From the NCBI GenBank assembly GCA_007449985.2, contig VIIQ02000831.1:248001-312000 (forward strand): a stretch of 64,000 nt of DNA. Reading direction: 5' to 3'. The DNA is from Desmodesmus armatus (taxonomy: Eukaryota; Chlorophyta; Chlorophyceae; Sphaeropleales; Scenedesmaceae). Made by a program: the position numbers and the translations under genes. Below, piece by piece: positions 10,731-23,615 of this stretch; the stretch's first letter is position 1, and each line of letters opens with the position of its first letter. A model generated the notes under the pieces. The model was not told where the DNA came from. It did no database searches and saw nothing but the letters and a program-made list of their open reading frames with translations.

Positions 10731-13700
10731 ATGCCCCAGCACAGCAGTGATGATGCTGTGCTGCTGGAGCACCTCCTGCTGGCCAACCGTCAGCTGCGGA
10801 GCGTGCTGGCAGATGCAGGATGCCCACTGCCTGAGCTGGCGCTGCCTGCAAACTTGCAGCAGCTGCAGGAGGATGAGGCCATGGCGTTGCTGGCCGAGGA
10901 AAACTACCAGCTGCGCCAGCTGCTGCAGCAGCTCCAGCACCAGCAGCAGCTCCAGGAGCTCGAGCAGCAACTGGTCCTGCAGCAGGAGCTCGAACTAAAC
11001 CACAGTGGCCTGGACTTTGACAGACTCAGCCCGTCACCTGAGCAACCGCAGCAGCAGCAGCCGCATGGCTGCTCGCCTGCAGCTCTGGGTGCCGACGGCA
11101 GCAGCGTTGTACCGCAGTCTGGCAGCCCTGCTGTGGTGCTTGACAGCAGCAGTAGCAGGGGTTGGGCCTCCCCAGCCGGTGGTGTGCTATCCCCTGTGGC
11201 TGCCAGGCTGGTTGCTGCCCCCAGCCTCAACACAGTGCAGCTAGTGGAGGCTGAAGCTGCTGCTCAGCTTGCAACGCAGGCTGTCATCCAGGCAGAGGCA
11301 GAGGCCCACCAACACATGTCGTGGCAACTGCAGCAGCCCCTGCAGGACCAGCAGTACAGCTTGTTATACCACGAAGAACAGGACCCTCAACAGGCAGTGA
11401 GGTCAATCAAAGCAGCTCAGGGGGCACACGAAGGCGAGTCCAGCAGTAGCAACAGCAGCCGCAACTATCTGCAGCAGCAGGACAACGCAGCAACCAACGG
11501 GCCAGTCGGGGGTGATGTCTTACTAGGCAGCCAGCAGCAGGGGCTCTACCCAGCAGCAGCAGCAGCGTCCTTACATCAGCAGCAGCAGCAGCAGGAGGAG
11601 CGGGAGCTCACACACCAGCTAAGCAGCGGCCGCCTGGCCCAGCTGCCACAGCTCCCGCGGCTGACCCTCCCAAGGGTGGTTACTGGCCGCAGGTCGCAGG
11701 AGAGCACCTGCAGTGAGGCCGGCAGGTCTTCCCTCTGCTCTCCTGCCTATGGTGACTTCACTCATCGCTCTCAGGCTGCAGGCAGCGCCAGCCAGCAGCC
11801 GCCGTCTGCCGTTACAGCAGCGTCTGCACGGTCAAATGCCTCTAGCAGCAGCTGCAGCGGCCTGAAGCAGCTCACAAACGATCTGCTGCTGCTGCCGCCC
11901 GCGCTGCGGTCGGCGGCAGCGACGGCAGGTCCGAACGCGCTGCAGGAGACTTTCGGGCGCCAGGGGTCCGCAGCGGCAGGGGCACTGTGCGCAGACTACG
12001 AGAATGGGGCGCGCGGGTTTGGGCTGGGGCATGCCAGCGCGGCAGCAGGCCTTGCTGCTGACGCAGCAGCAGGGATCTGGTTTCCCGCCCCTGCTGCTGC
12101 TGAGGGCAGCAGCTTGACGGTGGTCGGTGCAGCTATCGGGTCTAGGGAGCAGCCAGGGAGCATGTATTCACCCAGCAGCAGGGCAGCAGATGTGGCAACA
12201 AATGCAGTCAAAGGTATTATGTACCCAGGGTCAATGCTGTCAGACCAAGGTGCTGCTGCTTCAGCAGGATCAGGTGCAGCAGCAGCAGATGATGCAGTCA
12301 GCAAGCCCCGTCTGCGCCTCCCGGCGTCTGTCTTTGCTAATGCGAACGAGGCCGCTGCTGCCGCTGCCGCTGCTGCTGATCTTGGAGACGCAGCGGGTGT
12401 CGACCAGTGGCAGCGTGGGATGTACCTTGCAGACCAACAGCAGCACCCGGTGCCCCACCAAGTGCAGCAGCAGTACCATCACCACCAGCCGCCACAGCAG
12501 CAGCAACTGCAGCAGCAGCAATGGCAGCAGTACCAGCAGCCACAGCTTGGCCTTCAGGTGCAGATGCCAAACCTGCCGCCCATCTCAACGGGGCCGAGGC
12601 ATGCCAGTGGAGGTGGGCAGGCCCTGCCTCCACATGCCTCATTGCAGTCAGGTGCAGGAGCTGTCTGTCAAGCAGCAGCAGCTGCTGCTGCACTCGCAGG
12701 ACAGCGCTTCCAGCCGCAGCACCAACCACACCTGCAGCAGCAACAGCAGCAGCAGCAACAGCAGGAGACGCTGCCGCAGCAGCAGCAGCTAGCAGCACCG
12801 TTTCCAGCCTTGCGGCTGCCCCCACGTGTGCAGACGTTCCAGCAGCAGCAACACGAGCAACAAACGCAGGCGCAGCAACACCAGCAGCAGGAGGGGCATA
12901 CGCCAAGCAGCTGGGGCGATGACTGCTCATCCGGTGTCCCGCCATCCCTACCCAGGCTACGCTTGCCGGGGCAGCGGCACTCTGCAGCACCAGCAGCAGC
13001 AGCTGCCAGTACTGCTGCAGACGCTGAGGCTCCTGCAGCTCTAGCAGGCTTGGCTCGGCTGCAGATGCCTGCTGCAGCCCCCAACAGCTACAGCAGCAGC
13101 CCTGAAGGCAGCCCCTGTAGCGACAGCGGCTTCTTCCGAGCAGCGGACGCCGGTCTGTTCGACGGCGGTAGCAGCGGCTTTCTGGATGCAGGCGCGGACA
13201 TGTTTGGCACCCGGATCAGCATGGATGATTCTGGTAGGCGCCTGTCTTACGGGGAGGCCCAGCCGAGCCAGCTGCCAGGGGTCCCTGAGGACTACTTCGG
13301 TCTGCCAGATGCCACAGACAGCGGCGAGGCGGAGGGATACTCATTCACCGGCAGCCAACATTCCGGCTGGCTGGGCGTCAGCTACCAGCAGCATTCTGTG
13401 AGAACGTCAGCAGCGCAGGGCAGCGGCCCGCTGGGCTCCGCTGCAGGCTCTCGGGAGCTGTCTCAGTTTGCGCCGCTGTCCGGTGCAGCGTCTTGTGAGG
13501 ACGGCAGTGGCAGCTATGGGGGGTTCAGGCGGCGGCGGGGCCAGTGCCCCGGTCCTACAGACACCATCGATGAGTTGGCAGAGTGGGGGGATGAGCTGCT
13601 GTGCAGGCAGGACACCCGGGGGAGCGGCTGGTCCGGCAGCTGCTTCGTAGCCACAGCAGCGGCCGGGTCCATGTCTTCGCTAACAAGCGGCGCCCCTAGC

Positions 13701-16700
13701 CACCAGGTGTCCTTCCAAGGAGGCATCAGCACTCATCAGCACTCGGACTCTGCACAGGCAGCAGCAGCGGCGGCGGCGGCCGCGGTGCAGAGGGGCTTGG
13801 CGCAGCAGCAGGAGCAGGAGCTGCCAGCGTTCCCGAACCTCGCGCCTCTGCGCGTCTGTACCGGCCGTACCCAGCAGCAGGAACAGACGCCGCCGCTGAC
13901 ATGGCAGCCTCAGGCCATGCGTATGGACAGCGGCAGCAGCACGCACAGCGCCCTCGGCAGGTTACCGTCCTCCACTGCTGCAGCAGCCGCCGCTGCGGCA
14001 ACGTCCCCAGCACACATGGCTGCAGCAGAGGCAGCGGAGGCAGCAGCGTCCGTAGGCCTCGCCCAGGCGGCGTCTGGCGGTATGGATAGCCAGCAGCTGC
14101 AGCAGCTGCTGACGCATCTGGCGCGGGTCGCAGAGGAGGCGTCAGCGACAACGATATCGGCAGCAGTGACGGCAGGCAGGCCAAGCCAGCCTGCAGGCAA
14201 GGCTCCTCCGGCGCCAGTACGGCCTTCGGCTTTCAACAGCACCGCTGCTGCTGCCGCCGCCGCTGCTGATGGCAGCGCTGGGTATGGGGAGCAGCAGGAG
14301 GACAAGCAGCAGCAGCACACAGAGCCTCTGCTGCAGCAGGACGGGCAGCATCTGCAGCAGCATCTGCAGCAGCAGCAGTGCCCTGCTCCTGCAGCAGCCG
14401 ACTGCTGCACGCCGGTCGCCAGGGGTAGTGGGTCAGACCAGCAGTGCCACAGCGGTCAAGGTGGTCCTCTGCCCCTCTCACCCTTCGCTTCCGCAGGCAT
14501 CAACAGTCCTGCACGGGGAGCAGCAGCAGGGTGCTTGGTGCTGTCACCGCGGCCGGCTGTTCTGCAGCGCACCCTGAGTGCAGGCCACATGGCGCCAGCA
14601 GCAGGTCTGCCGCCCAAGTGGACCTCCAGGAGTGGCAGCAGCAGCAACCTTCCTGCCCTTTTGTCGCAGCCCTCGCACCCATCCCCCAGGCGCCAGCCGC
14701 ATGTTGTGGACGACACCGCTGGGCATGCGCAGGATCAACAGGGGCATAGTAGGGCTGCTAGTGCTGCTGTTTCTCAGGCTCTGCCTTGTGCAGGCGCACA
14801 TGCGGAGCGTGCTGCTACCATGCCTGCAGGAGTAGCGCTGGCCGCCGCCCCGGCAGGGACGCTGGTATCCCCCAGGCTGGGTCTCCACGGCCGTCTGCGT
14901 GTGATTACACATGCGGCAGCAGGTGCAGGAAATGGCTACAGCTCTAACGGGTCTAACTCGGATGCAGATGCAGGGTCAGCACACACGACGCCCATGCACA
15001 GGCCGCCCCAGGGTGCCGCTGTGCTGAGGACAAACTCAGGCAGCAGCTTCCGTCCTGCAGGGCTCGCCAGCATCACAGTGCCGCCCTCGCCGGCCAGCAG
15101 TGGGGTGAGGTACGTGCCTGCCTCCCCGCGCGTGGTCGGGTTTGACTGCCCGTTGACCCCTCACGCGTATGCGCTGCGCTCGCCATCTTGGCGCAGCGAG
15201 ACCGGGGCCGAGGGCGGCAGCAGCATGGGGTGTCACAGTCACACCCTAGCATGCGGCAGCGGCAGCAGCACGCCTCGCAGGCAGGCCTCATCTCCGGGGC
15301 TGCTGCAGCAGGCACTTGCGCGCAGCGGCATGGGCCCTCACCAGCACCATTCCCAGCCACTGCTGGGCCATTCAGGTCCTGGCTCTGGTGCTGGCAGCGG
15401 CTGCAACACCCCCAGCAGCGCAGCAAGTGCCGCCCGGCGTGCTGCTTCTGCTGGCAACATGCCTTCAGCAGCAGCTGGAGCCGCTGCTGCTGCTGGCTTC
15501 GCTGCAGTAGCAGCGGATGGCAGCCATGGCAACAGCAGCAACGGCGGCCTGAAGCTGGCGGGCAGTTGCAGCAGTAGCGCGCTGCTGATGACGATGATGG
15601 GTGGGCAGCTGCCGGTGCTGCATCACCAGCGCACCTCGTCATACCCCTACATTGATACAGTGCATTCCCCAGGGTCAGCACACCGATCCAGGTTCAGTGC
15701 CAGCGGTTTGGACCCGGCAGCAGCAGAGGATGCAGGTGCAAGCAGAGCGCTGCCAGCAGCTGCTGCTGCTGCTGCTGGCGGCGGTGGTGAAGGTGGCGGC
15801 AGCGGGGCTGATGTAGCAGCAGCCAGCCGCCGCGCTGGTGCCAGCGATGCCAGCAGCCGCAGCAGCAGCAGCGACAGTGACACTGGCAGCACCCCAAGGC
15901 ACAGCAGGCCTGATGGTGTGGCCTATGCTCCTGCTGCTGCTGACCGCCGAGCTGATCTTGGCCCTGCAATGGTGTCCCCACCAGATGCCCCGCAGGCTCC
16001 CATGGCTACAGCAGCAGTACTGGATGCGGCCCTGCAGCTGCCTAGGAGTCTATCTCCTCAGCTAGGCCGCCCCAGCAGTCGCTCAGTCAGCCCCAGCCTT
16101 CAGCACCAGCAGTACCAGCAGCACCAGCAGCAGCAGCAGATCAGCCCCCCAACGGGCTCGGCAGCCGAAGCAGGTCAGCACAAGCTTAGCCGCTTTGGGC
16201 TCGCTGCTGCGCGTGCCAGCACTGAAAAGCCACTGGCTGAGAAGCCGTTTGTGGAGAAGCCGCTTGCGGCTAGCAGCAGCAAGGCCGGAGATGCGGCGGA
16301 GATGCTACTGGCTCTACCACCCCAGGGTTTGACTGCAGTGCTTATGACTGTGGGGCAGCAGGCAGAGACTAGCAGCAGCGACAGTGGGTGCGGTGGGCCT
16401 GCGGCAGCGGATGATGGCAGCGGCTGCAGTGACAACGGCCACTGCGCATCCACCAGCAGCAGCGATGGTGGCTACAGGCATGGGGAGGACTCTGCGCTGG
16501 CAGCAGCAGGTGCGGGGGATATGACGGCATCCCAGGGAGCCGCTGCAGCAGCTGTGGCGGTGCCAGACACTCCTGCGATAGATCAGGCAGCATCAGGGGC
16601 AGCGTTCGCATCCCAGCACAGCTTGGAGCACGAGCTTGCTGCTGTGCAGGAAGGTGACTCTCTGGCAGGGTTGCTGATAGAGCAGGAGTTGCAGCGCGCA

Positions 16701-19700
16701 GCAGCAGAGGCATCACCGCCCGCAGCAGCATCGGAGACTGTCTGCCAAGCAGCTGGTGAGGATAGCACCGCAGCCTTGGGCGTCTGTGCTGGCAGTGCAG
16801 CCGCGACCAGCTGCTACGGCCCTATGTCTGCTTCTGCTGCTACTGCTGGTTGCGGCGCGGCAAGTCACGCAGCGCGCAGCAGCAGCGGCGGCTGCGGCAG
16901 CAGTGACGCCGGCAGCAATCGGGCGGCTGGCAGCAGCTCAACCAGTGCGAGGCAGAGGGTGACGTGGTGCGGTGACAGCAGCACATCATCAGGGGGTCCT
17001 ACATGCACAGGGGGCTGTGGGTCCTCCACAGGCTGTGAGGGTTGTAGCCACCACGCCCCTCCAGCTTCGCCCTGCACCCCTCAGCAAGACGCCGAGCAGC
17101 AGCAACAGCAGCCGCTGCAGTCCCCAGACAGACACATGCAGCAGCAGCTGGGACAGCACCAGGAGCAGCAGCAGCAGCACGTGTGGCAGGGGAGGCAGGC
17201 AGGGCATGCTCCGCACCTGCAGCAGCAGCAGCTGGGCATGTCAGCGTGCAGCAGCGGGTCGCCTGGCAGAAGCAAAACCCTGCCACGGTCCAAGTCAGCT
17301 GCAGCCTACCTAGCCGGCCCGGGTTTGACTGCCGGCTCTCGCTCTGCCTCAGACACTGGCGGTGCTGCCATGGCAGCAGCAGCCGAGGGTGCGGGGGCGG
17401 CATCTGGCAGTCGTGACAGCATGTGGAGCCCCACGCATGATGTGCGGGGTGGCAGTGGGCGTCACAGGTCTCCCAGTGCTCTTTTGATGCGGCTGTCACA
17501 GAAGCAAGTTGAGGTGTTGATGGCACAGGGCAGGGCCAGCACTACGGTGCCGTACGTGCTACCACACCGCAGCAGGTGAGGGGAGCTCAAGGGAGCTCGG
17601 GCGTTCAATCAGTGCCATGCTCGTTGCTGCACTGCAGGGTAAGGAACCACAGCATGTGATACCCAGCCTTTGTGCACTTCCTGAGAATTTTACCTTATGT
17701 CCATACACTGCACTCATGACGTCTGCTTGCTGTTCCCTGCTGCTCTGTTGTGTCCTTGCAGCAACCCTGCTAGTGCCCTACGGGCGCTGACTGCAACCGG
17801 CAGCGTCGACTGCATCAACAGCAACAGCCAGGGTCCCGACCAGTCCTCAGCAACAGGGCTGGTAGCAGCTGCTGCTGCAGGCAATACCCCCGCAGCACCC
17901 CAGCCGCAGCAAGCAGCCCCAGCAGCAGCCCTGGTGCACAGCACCCCCTGCAACCCGCGTCTTCTTGGGATGTGGAGCAGCTTGCACCTCCGGAGGACCT
18001 GTTTGCGGTCGCTACTGCACCCACAGCAGCAACAGGCGTGTATATTCCACTGCCTCGGGCTGAGTCAGCTGCATCCACTGGTTCCCCTCAGCTCCAGCAG
18101 CGGCCGCTGCATCAGTACGGTAGTGAGGAGCTTGTTGGGAGTGCCAGTGGATCAGCAGACAACCGGGAGGTGGTGCGCTCTGCTGCTATCGTCCAGCAGC
18201 GGCTGAAGAGCACAAGCAAGTGGCTGGGGCCGGCACCTGTCGTGGCAGCATCTGCTGCTGCAGCGGAGGCAGAAGCTGCTGCTGTAGTAACCCGCAGGCG
18301 CAGCTTGCAACATGACGGGGCCAACTTGCAGCATGCCAGCAGCAGTGGCGGCAGGGGAGCCGGCACCAGCAGTAGGGTTGCAACGGCTACTGCAGCACTC
18401 GCTGCATCAGCTGCACCCCCAGACTCTCCCAACAGCTTGCATCGGGCCAGCAGCAGTGGCGGTGGCAAGGTTGCGATGCAAGCAGCAGCCCTAGCTGCCA
18501 GCAATGCCGCAACTACTGCTGCAGGGGATGGGCTGCGCAGCAGCAGCAGTGGTGGCATCAGCTCGCGTGTTGCTGCAACTGCTGCTGCCTTAGCAGCTTC
18601 CTCAGCAGCAGCAGGGGTTGAGCCTGCAGTGAATGCGTCCCGGGTGGCTGCTAAGTTACGGCCTGGGGCTGCATGGCTGGCGGCAGCAGCAGCAGGCAGC
18701 AAGGCCAGCACAGCACCTGCAGGACAGGCGCGCGCAGTGCGGCAGCATGGCAGCAGCACACCAGCACAGAGCCAGGCTGATGAGCAGCCGACTCAGCAGG
18801 GCGAGCAGCAGGTGCAGTCAACGGCAGCAGCAGCGACGGCGCGCAGCTCAGAGGCAACTGAAGCAGCTGCTGCAGCATCTGATGTTGCCAGTATCAGCAA
18901 GAGGAGCATTGAAGCTGCTGCTTGCCACAAGCAGCAGCCGCAGCAGCCACCACCGCTGCAGCAACGGCAGCTGGACAGTTACCAGCAAGCAGCAGCAGCA
19001 GCAGACAGCAACGCCTCCGTTGCCGGTGCTAGGAAGCCACCTTGTGAAGGCCGCGTGCCTCGTCACGGTGGGGCTGCAGAAGCTCCCGCTGGTGTCTTGG
19101 ACCCTGCTGTTGTCAGTATTGGCAGCTTCATAACTGCAGCACCTGTGCTGGACGCAGTGCCAGCAGCAGCAGCTACAGCGTCAGTGGCTGCATGCAGCAC
19201 ACTTGTTGAGGGGTGCAGCTTTGTGACTGTTGACAGCAGTCAAGCTGCCGCTCCTGTCGCTGCAGATGGCACTCCTGTACAGAGTTACAGCGGCGCTGCG
19301 CAGGTGCTGCTGCAGGCGCTGCATTTGGAGGGTGAGGGTGGCAAGGACTCAACCCCAGAGGTTGCCCCCGTGCAGAGTTCCAGCAGCACCGGGCAGGCGA
19401 CACAGGAGTTGCAGCTGGGTTGTGCAGGCCGGGACGATGCAGCTCCACAGCTTGTTCCTGTGCAGAGCTCAAGCAGCACCGGGCAGGCACCACAGGAGCT
19501 GCAGCCGGGGTGTGCAGGCCGGGATGATGCAGCTCCACAGGCTTTTCTTGCGCAGACTTCAAGCAGCACCGGGCAGGCGCCGCAGCAGCTGCAGCTGGGT
19601 TGTGCAGGCCGGGACGATGCAGGGGAGGTGGCAGCAGCCGTCCGCAGCCGACAGCAGCAGCTGCTCAAGCAGCGGCAGCTGTTGCGGGCGCAGCAGCAGC

Positions 19701-20359
19701 AGGCCAAGCGGCAGGAGGTGGCTGCTTGGGCCCTTGCACACCAACAGCAGCAGCAGCTGCTGCAGGCTGAACAGTCTGCAACTGTGCTGGATAGCACAGC
19801 CGGCGTTGACACACCAGCAGATGGGCTGTGTGATGCCGCTGCTGGTGCTGGTGCTATTGCTGCTGCTGTGTCGGAGGGCACTGGTAGCAGGCCTGAACTG
19901 GTTACATCCAGTGCTGCAGGTGCTGTGACTGTTTCCGGTGCAGCGGCTATGTGCAACAGCATTGTCGTAGCCGCTGCTGCCGGTTCCTCCCATGCTCCTG
20001 ATTCTGCAGCAGTGGCTGCTATTGCTGCTGGAGCCGAAGCTGCTGCGGCAGCAGCAGGTGGTGCCTGCTTAGACACTGTGGGCCTAGGGCTGCAGCGCTG
20101 TGACAGCATCGCATTCAGTGTGGCCGATAGCTTTGAGGTCCAGAGCTGGGCGGCTTGGAGCACCACCAGCAGCATCAACAGGTGCCCTAAGCTTGAGTGG
20201 TGGGGCACGGACGGGGGCCAGGCTCGCTTCTCACAGCGCCAGCGGCGGCAGCAGCGGCAGGGTGAGGGTGGGGTGCAGGGGGCGTGGTGGAGGCGGCTGC
20301 TGCAGGCAAGCAAGCAGCAGGGTGGTCCCGCTGGGGGCCCTGCAGGACGCACTCTGTAG
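10731..20359 (+). CDS. Very large Gln/Ser/Ala-rich low-complexity protein, about 3,100 aa
   Basis: Exon 1 runs from the ATG at 10731 to a donor at 17575/17576 (AG|GTGAGG), about 2,280 codons open without interruption. The second exon ends with TAG at 20359. The best-looking acceptor (AG at 17760-17761) leads into a frame that later closes. Acceptors ending at 17850 or 17880 restore the long frame through PPEDLFAVATAP, so intron 1 is probably 17576 to 17850 or 17880. The N-terminus looks like a coiled coil (LLEHLLLANRQLRSVLADAG, EENYQLRQLLQQLQ). Most of the rest is poly-Gln, poly-Ala and poly-Ser with scattered S-P and R-x-x-S sites. A short motif of the form [LF]P-x-L-x-LP recurs. The second exon holds Ser-rich repeats (SSSSGG...SRVAATAAALAAS) and three 30-residue repeats. 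The C-terminus has LEWWGTDGG and a basic stretch. I recognise no domain. The composition would suit a nuclear or RNA-granule regulator, but that is a guess. Confidence 0.7.
19365..19621 (+). repeat. Three tandem 90-bp coding repeats
   Basis: The core AGCACCGGGCAGG recurs at 19384, 19474 and 19564, exactly 90 bp apart. Each unit encodes 30 residues around SSSSTGQAPQELQ and GCAGRDDAAPQ. The copies differ at only a few positions, so the expansion is recent, and they stay in frame inside the second exon of the Gln-rich protein. Confidence 0.9.
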
Positions 20360-20490
20360 GGGGTGCAGGGGGCGTGAGCACTGGTCTCTGCAGTATTCCC
20401 ACTGTATTTCATGGTGTGCATGGTGTGCCTGTAGATTGCTATGTCACAGGATGGGTGTAGTGTGAACTGACGTTGTTGTCTGGCTGTTGG

Positions 20491-20642
20491 GACAGTGTTG
20501 GCATTTGCGCGGAGTGGTGTGTGTGTACTACTATCACGGATACTGTTTGCGTTGGTGTGTTCTCTCTTTGCGACAGTGTTGGCATCGGCGCGGAGTGGTG
20601 TGTGTGTACTACTATCACAGATACTGTTTGCGCTGGCGTGTT
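20491..20642 (+). repeat. Two direct copies of a 71-bp unit
   Basis: Bases 20491-20561 and 20572-20642 repeat with few changes, both starting GACAGTGTTGGCAT and containing TACTACTATCAC. They begin the repeat-rich tract behind the Gln-rich gene. Confidence 0.85.
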
Positions 20643-20656
20643 TTGTTGCGTCTTGC

Positions 20657-21116
20657 AGCGCACCAGCTTGTATACCTTGCATGGTGTGCGTGTACCAAAG
20701 CGTGTCTGTTGGGGGTGCTGCATGTCAAAGCGTGGCTTTTGGGGGTGCTGCGTCAAAGCGTGTCTGTTGGGGGTGCTGCACTTCAGAGTGTGTCTGTTGG
20801 GGGTGCTGCGCTTCAAAGTGTGTCTGTGGGGCGTGCTGCACGTCCAAGCGTGTCTCTATTGAGGGCAATTTGCGTCAAAGTGTGTCTGTTAGGGTTGCTG
20901 CGCGATCACAATGCAAGGCGCAGCTCAACAAGCTGTGCATGAGAGTTATCCAGCAGCGCACCTGATTGTATACCTTGCATGGTGTGCTTGTACCAAAGCA
21001 TATCTGTTGGGGTTGTTGCGCGTCAAAGCGTGTCTATGGGGGGTGGTGCGCGTCAAGCGTGTCTGTTGGGGGCGCTGCGCAAACAGGTCACAGTACGCAG
21101 CTCAACAAGCTGTGCA
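20657..21116 (+). repeat. Minisatellite of about 30-bp units with larger nested duplications
   Basis: From about 20697 to 20910 a unit near AAAGCGTGTCTGTTGGGGG followed by TGCTGC repeats about seven times at roughly 30-bp spacing. A larger block beginning GCGCACC...TATACCTTGCATGG occurs at 20657-20735 and again at 20955-21033. CGCAGCTCAACAAGCTGTGC occurs at about 20919 and 21096. The array is therefore a higher-order tandem repeat with decayed copies. Confidence 0.85.
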
Positions 21117-23615
21117 GGAGAGCCGTGCGCCCCAAGCTTGCTTGCTTCACGGTCAAGCGTGCGCTTGCTTGCATCGCGGCCCAGTGTACAACACATGTGC
21201 ATGCCAACAGTCTTGAGCACGGTCTGCTCTGCTCCCAACGTGTGCTCACTGGGTATACCAGCTGTCATCTAACCTAGTTGGGGGGCTGGGTTGCGGGCCG
21301 CGAGGGGGTTTGCTGGTGCTGTAGTTTTGTCCCCATGTTGTTGGGTACAGTTTGAGTTATCTTGCTTGATGTTATCCTGACTCGCTGGTACTGGTACCGG
21401 TTGCCTCTGAGCATCGCGTAGGGGGCCAAAGAGATTCGCAGGGTGACTTGGCAGGCTTTTAGCATCACACTGCCCGGGCAGTTTCTCTGGTGTGGGGTCA
21501 CACTTACTGTGAGTCATCAAAGCGACAATGATTTCAGTTGTGTCATGCTCTGGTTGCCAGAGCCCCCAGCATGCTCTGGTACCTGGAGCTTTTTCGCGTT
21601 GCCCCTGCAGCAGGGTAACGCGCCTCTGCATTGTCTGGTGGTGGGTGCAAGCGGTCTGGTTTTCCCCCCAGGGAATTGGACGTCATCTGGGTGAGATGCC
21701 TGTGTTGCGACAAGACAGGCTGCTTTGGTGAGGCAGGGGTGCTGCCCAAGTCGGGGTTTTGTTATGCTTGGTTGGTTGGACGCACAGTCGGTTGTTGCGC
21801 TTGGTTGAGTGGACCCTGAGTTGGTTGGATGTCAAGTTGCAGGCAGCCGGTCTTTGATTGGCATTGATGATCTGCTGGTGCTGTTGTTGCTTGCAACAAC
21901 CTGGATGTTGTTTGAGCACACAACAATGGCGTCACTTGTGCTGCGGGTCTGTTCCTCTGCTGGACTGGTGCTATTCATTTTGGCTCTTGCTGCAACCAGC
22001 AAGCAGCAGCAAGGTTGATCGGCTGGCGAGTGCGGCTGCCGTGTGTGTGTGATCCTATTTAGTTGCGCAGGGATTTGGTTTGGGCGCAGGGCATTTTTGG
22101 ACGGGACGACACTGGCTTGGAATGGGTTGTAGCGTATGCCCTGTGATTACATACGGGTTGAATGTGTTGCAGCACTGCAGTTGAGATTGGTCAGTTGTTG
22201 ACTGATTCTTCTGCTTGCATTGCTACAGTTGGCTTGCAGTTGAGGATCCATGTAGTGCCCTTCAGAAAGTGCCAATATCGGCAGGGGTTTGGCTGGTCTG
22301 TTAGTGTGCTTTCACACAATGAGTGCTCAAGCGCCTAGTGTGGTGGCTGTGCTGCGGGATGGCTAGTCACATGCTTGTTTGAGTTCCATTTCCATACACA
22401 TGGGCTTTGTCTTGCAGCAGCCTCCAAGAGGCTTTCCTGTGCGGTCAGGCAGGCAGGAAAGGCCAGGCAGCCAAAATGCCGTCATTCAAGCGGGCGTCAG
22501 TGTGGCACGCTACCATCTCAGCTTGCCCTTGCTGCATGCTGTGCTTGAGAAGTTGCTGAGTTAGTTACATCCAAGCGTTCTGTGCATCCTGACCCAGATC
22601 ACAGGATGTGGTCTGGGACTTTCATGCATCAGTCATGAGGTGTGCGTCATACCAAATGCCACTAAGGAGCTCTTCGAGGTGTTACCCTATTCACCTGCTC
22701 TTGTGCAACAGTAGCTGCACACAGTGCATTTTTGCGTCATAGCTCATGTTGCTGCATCGGTTACCTCTCCTTGATAGGGGCTGCGCTCTCTTGACTGGGC
22801 GCACAAGGCACATATGGCTTTGTTCAAGTATCAGGGCAATGCATACAGCAGATTCAAAACGTTCATCACATGCGTGCATGCTGTGTTTGAGCTGGGGTGT
22901 GCTCAGTGTGTTGGCTGCATGTCGTGGGCTCCGATGGAATGCATGCACATGCGCTGCCGCCCTGCTGCCCAGCTGGACTGTCTAAGTGGTGGCTTTGGTC
23001 ATCAAGTCATACTGGCCTGCAAGTCGCAGGCATGCACATATGTAGGGACTACATAGTGGCTGCTAGAGGGGTCCATCAACCACTGGGGCTACTAGCAAGC
23101 ATCTGTACTACACAGCCATAGCTACACATATGAGCTGCTGGTTACGTCTTCATGCGCAACCCTGTTTATGCTTATGTTTGGCAAGCATGTCGGTGACCAT
23201 TCCATGCTGCTGCGTGTGTGTGGTGCTGCTTTGTCAATATGTCAGGCCCTAGGGGGCTTGTTACAGTACACTGCTGTATTGCCTTGGAATGTACCATTGC
23301 TGGCTCAACATGAGTCATGGGTGGGGCTTGTTCAGTTGGTACTACTGCAGGGGCGGTGCTTGGATTGGCGACAGGGCACGTATACACAATGGGCCATATC
23401 TATATGAGCGTGTGGGAGGCATAGGGGTTACTACTGGGTCTGAGGTGTGCGCACCTTGCGCTTTCAGCTGTACAGGCTGGCGGCTTATATCTGGCTTGCA
23501 ACGTCAATGCTGGAGCTATTTAGTGCTCTTAGCAAGTTGCTGACAGCGTGGGGCAGAGCTTTCACCTATGTTTTGCGCACTGTTGCGTGTGCAGCTTGCA
23601 GGTTAGGGAAAGTGT

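Larger units (their letters stand above)
20360..23615. other. Long non-coding tract, T/G-rich on the plus strand
   Basis: After the Gln-rich protein stops there is about 3.2 kb with no recognisable gene. The first 0.8 kb is built of minisatellite repeats, listed separately. The rest (about 21270-23600) is T/G-rich on the plus strand, the same bias seen in plus-strand introns and 3' flanks elsewhere here, so it may be a long 3' untranslated or read-through region. A possible acceptor and 140-bp open stretch at 22417-22560 has no recognisable content. Confidence 0.55.

Noticed and set aside
12337..12990. Long minus-strand ORF opposite the Gln-rich gene (217 codons)
   Set aside because: It is the complement of CAG/GCA repeats, reads as poly-Ala, and has no splice context; a composition-driven shadow.
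17697..18206. Separate small gene between the two large Gln-rich ORFs
   Set aside because: It is the wrong-frame continuation of the Gln-rich gene after one candidate acceptor; its second half is the frame-shifted image of the good frame at 17972.
19285..20682. Minus-strand ORF of 465 codons
   Set aside because: It runs through the antisense of the plus-strand Ser/Ala repeats and continues into the minisatellite; its apparent repeats mirror the 90-bp coding repeats.
20690..21060. Possible CRISPR-like array
   Set aside because: Units are contiguous and degenerate with no unique spacers, and the genome is eukaryotic; it is a minisatellite.
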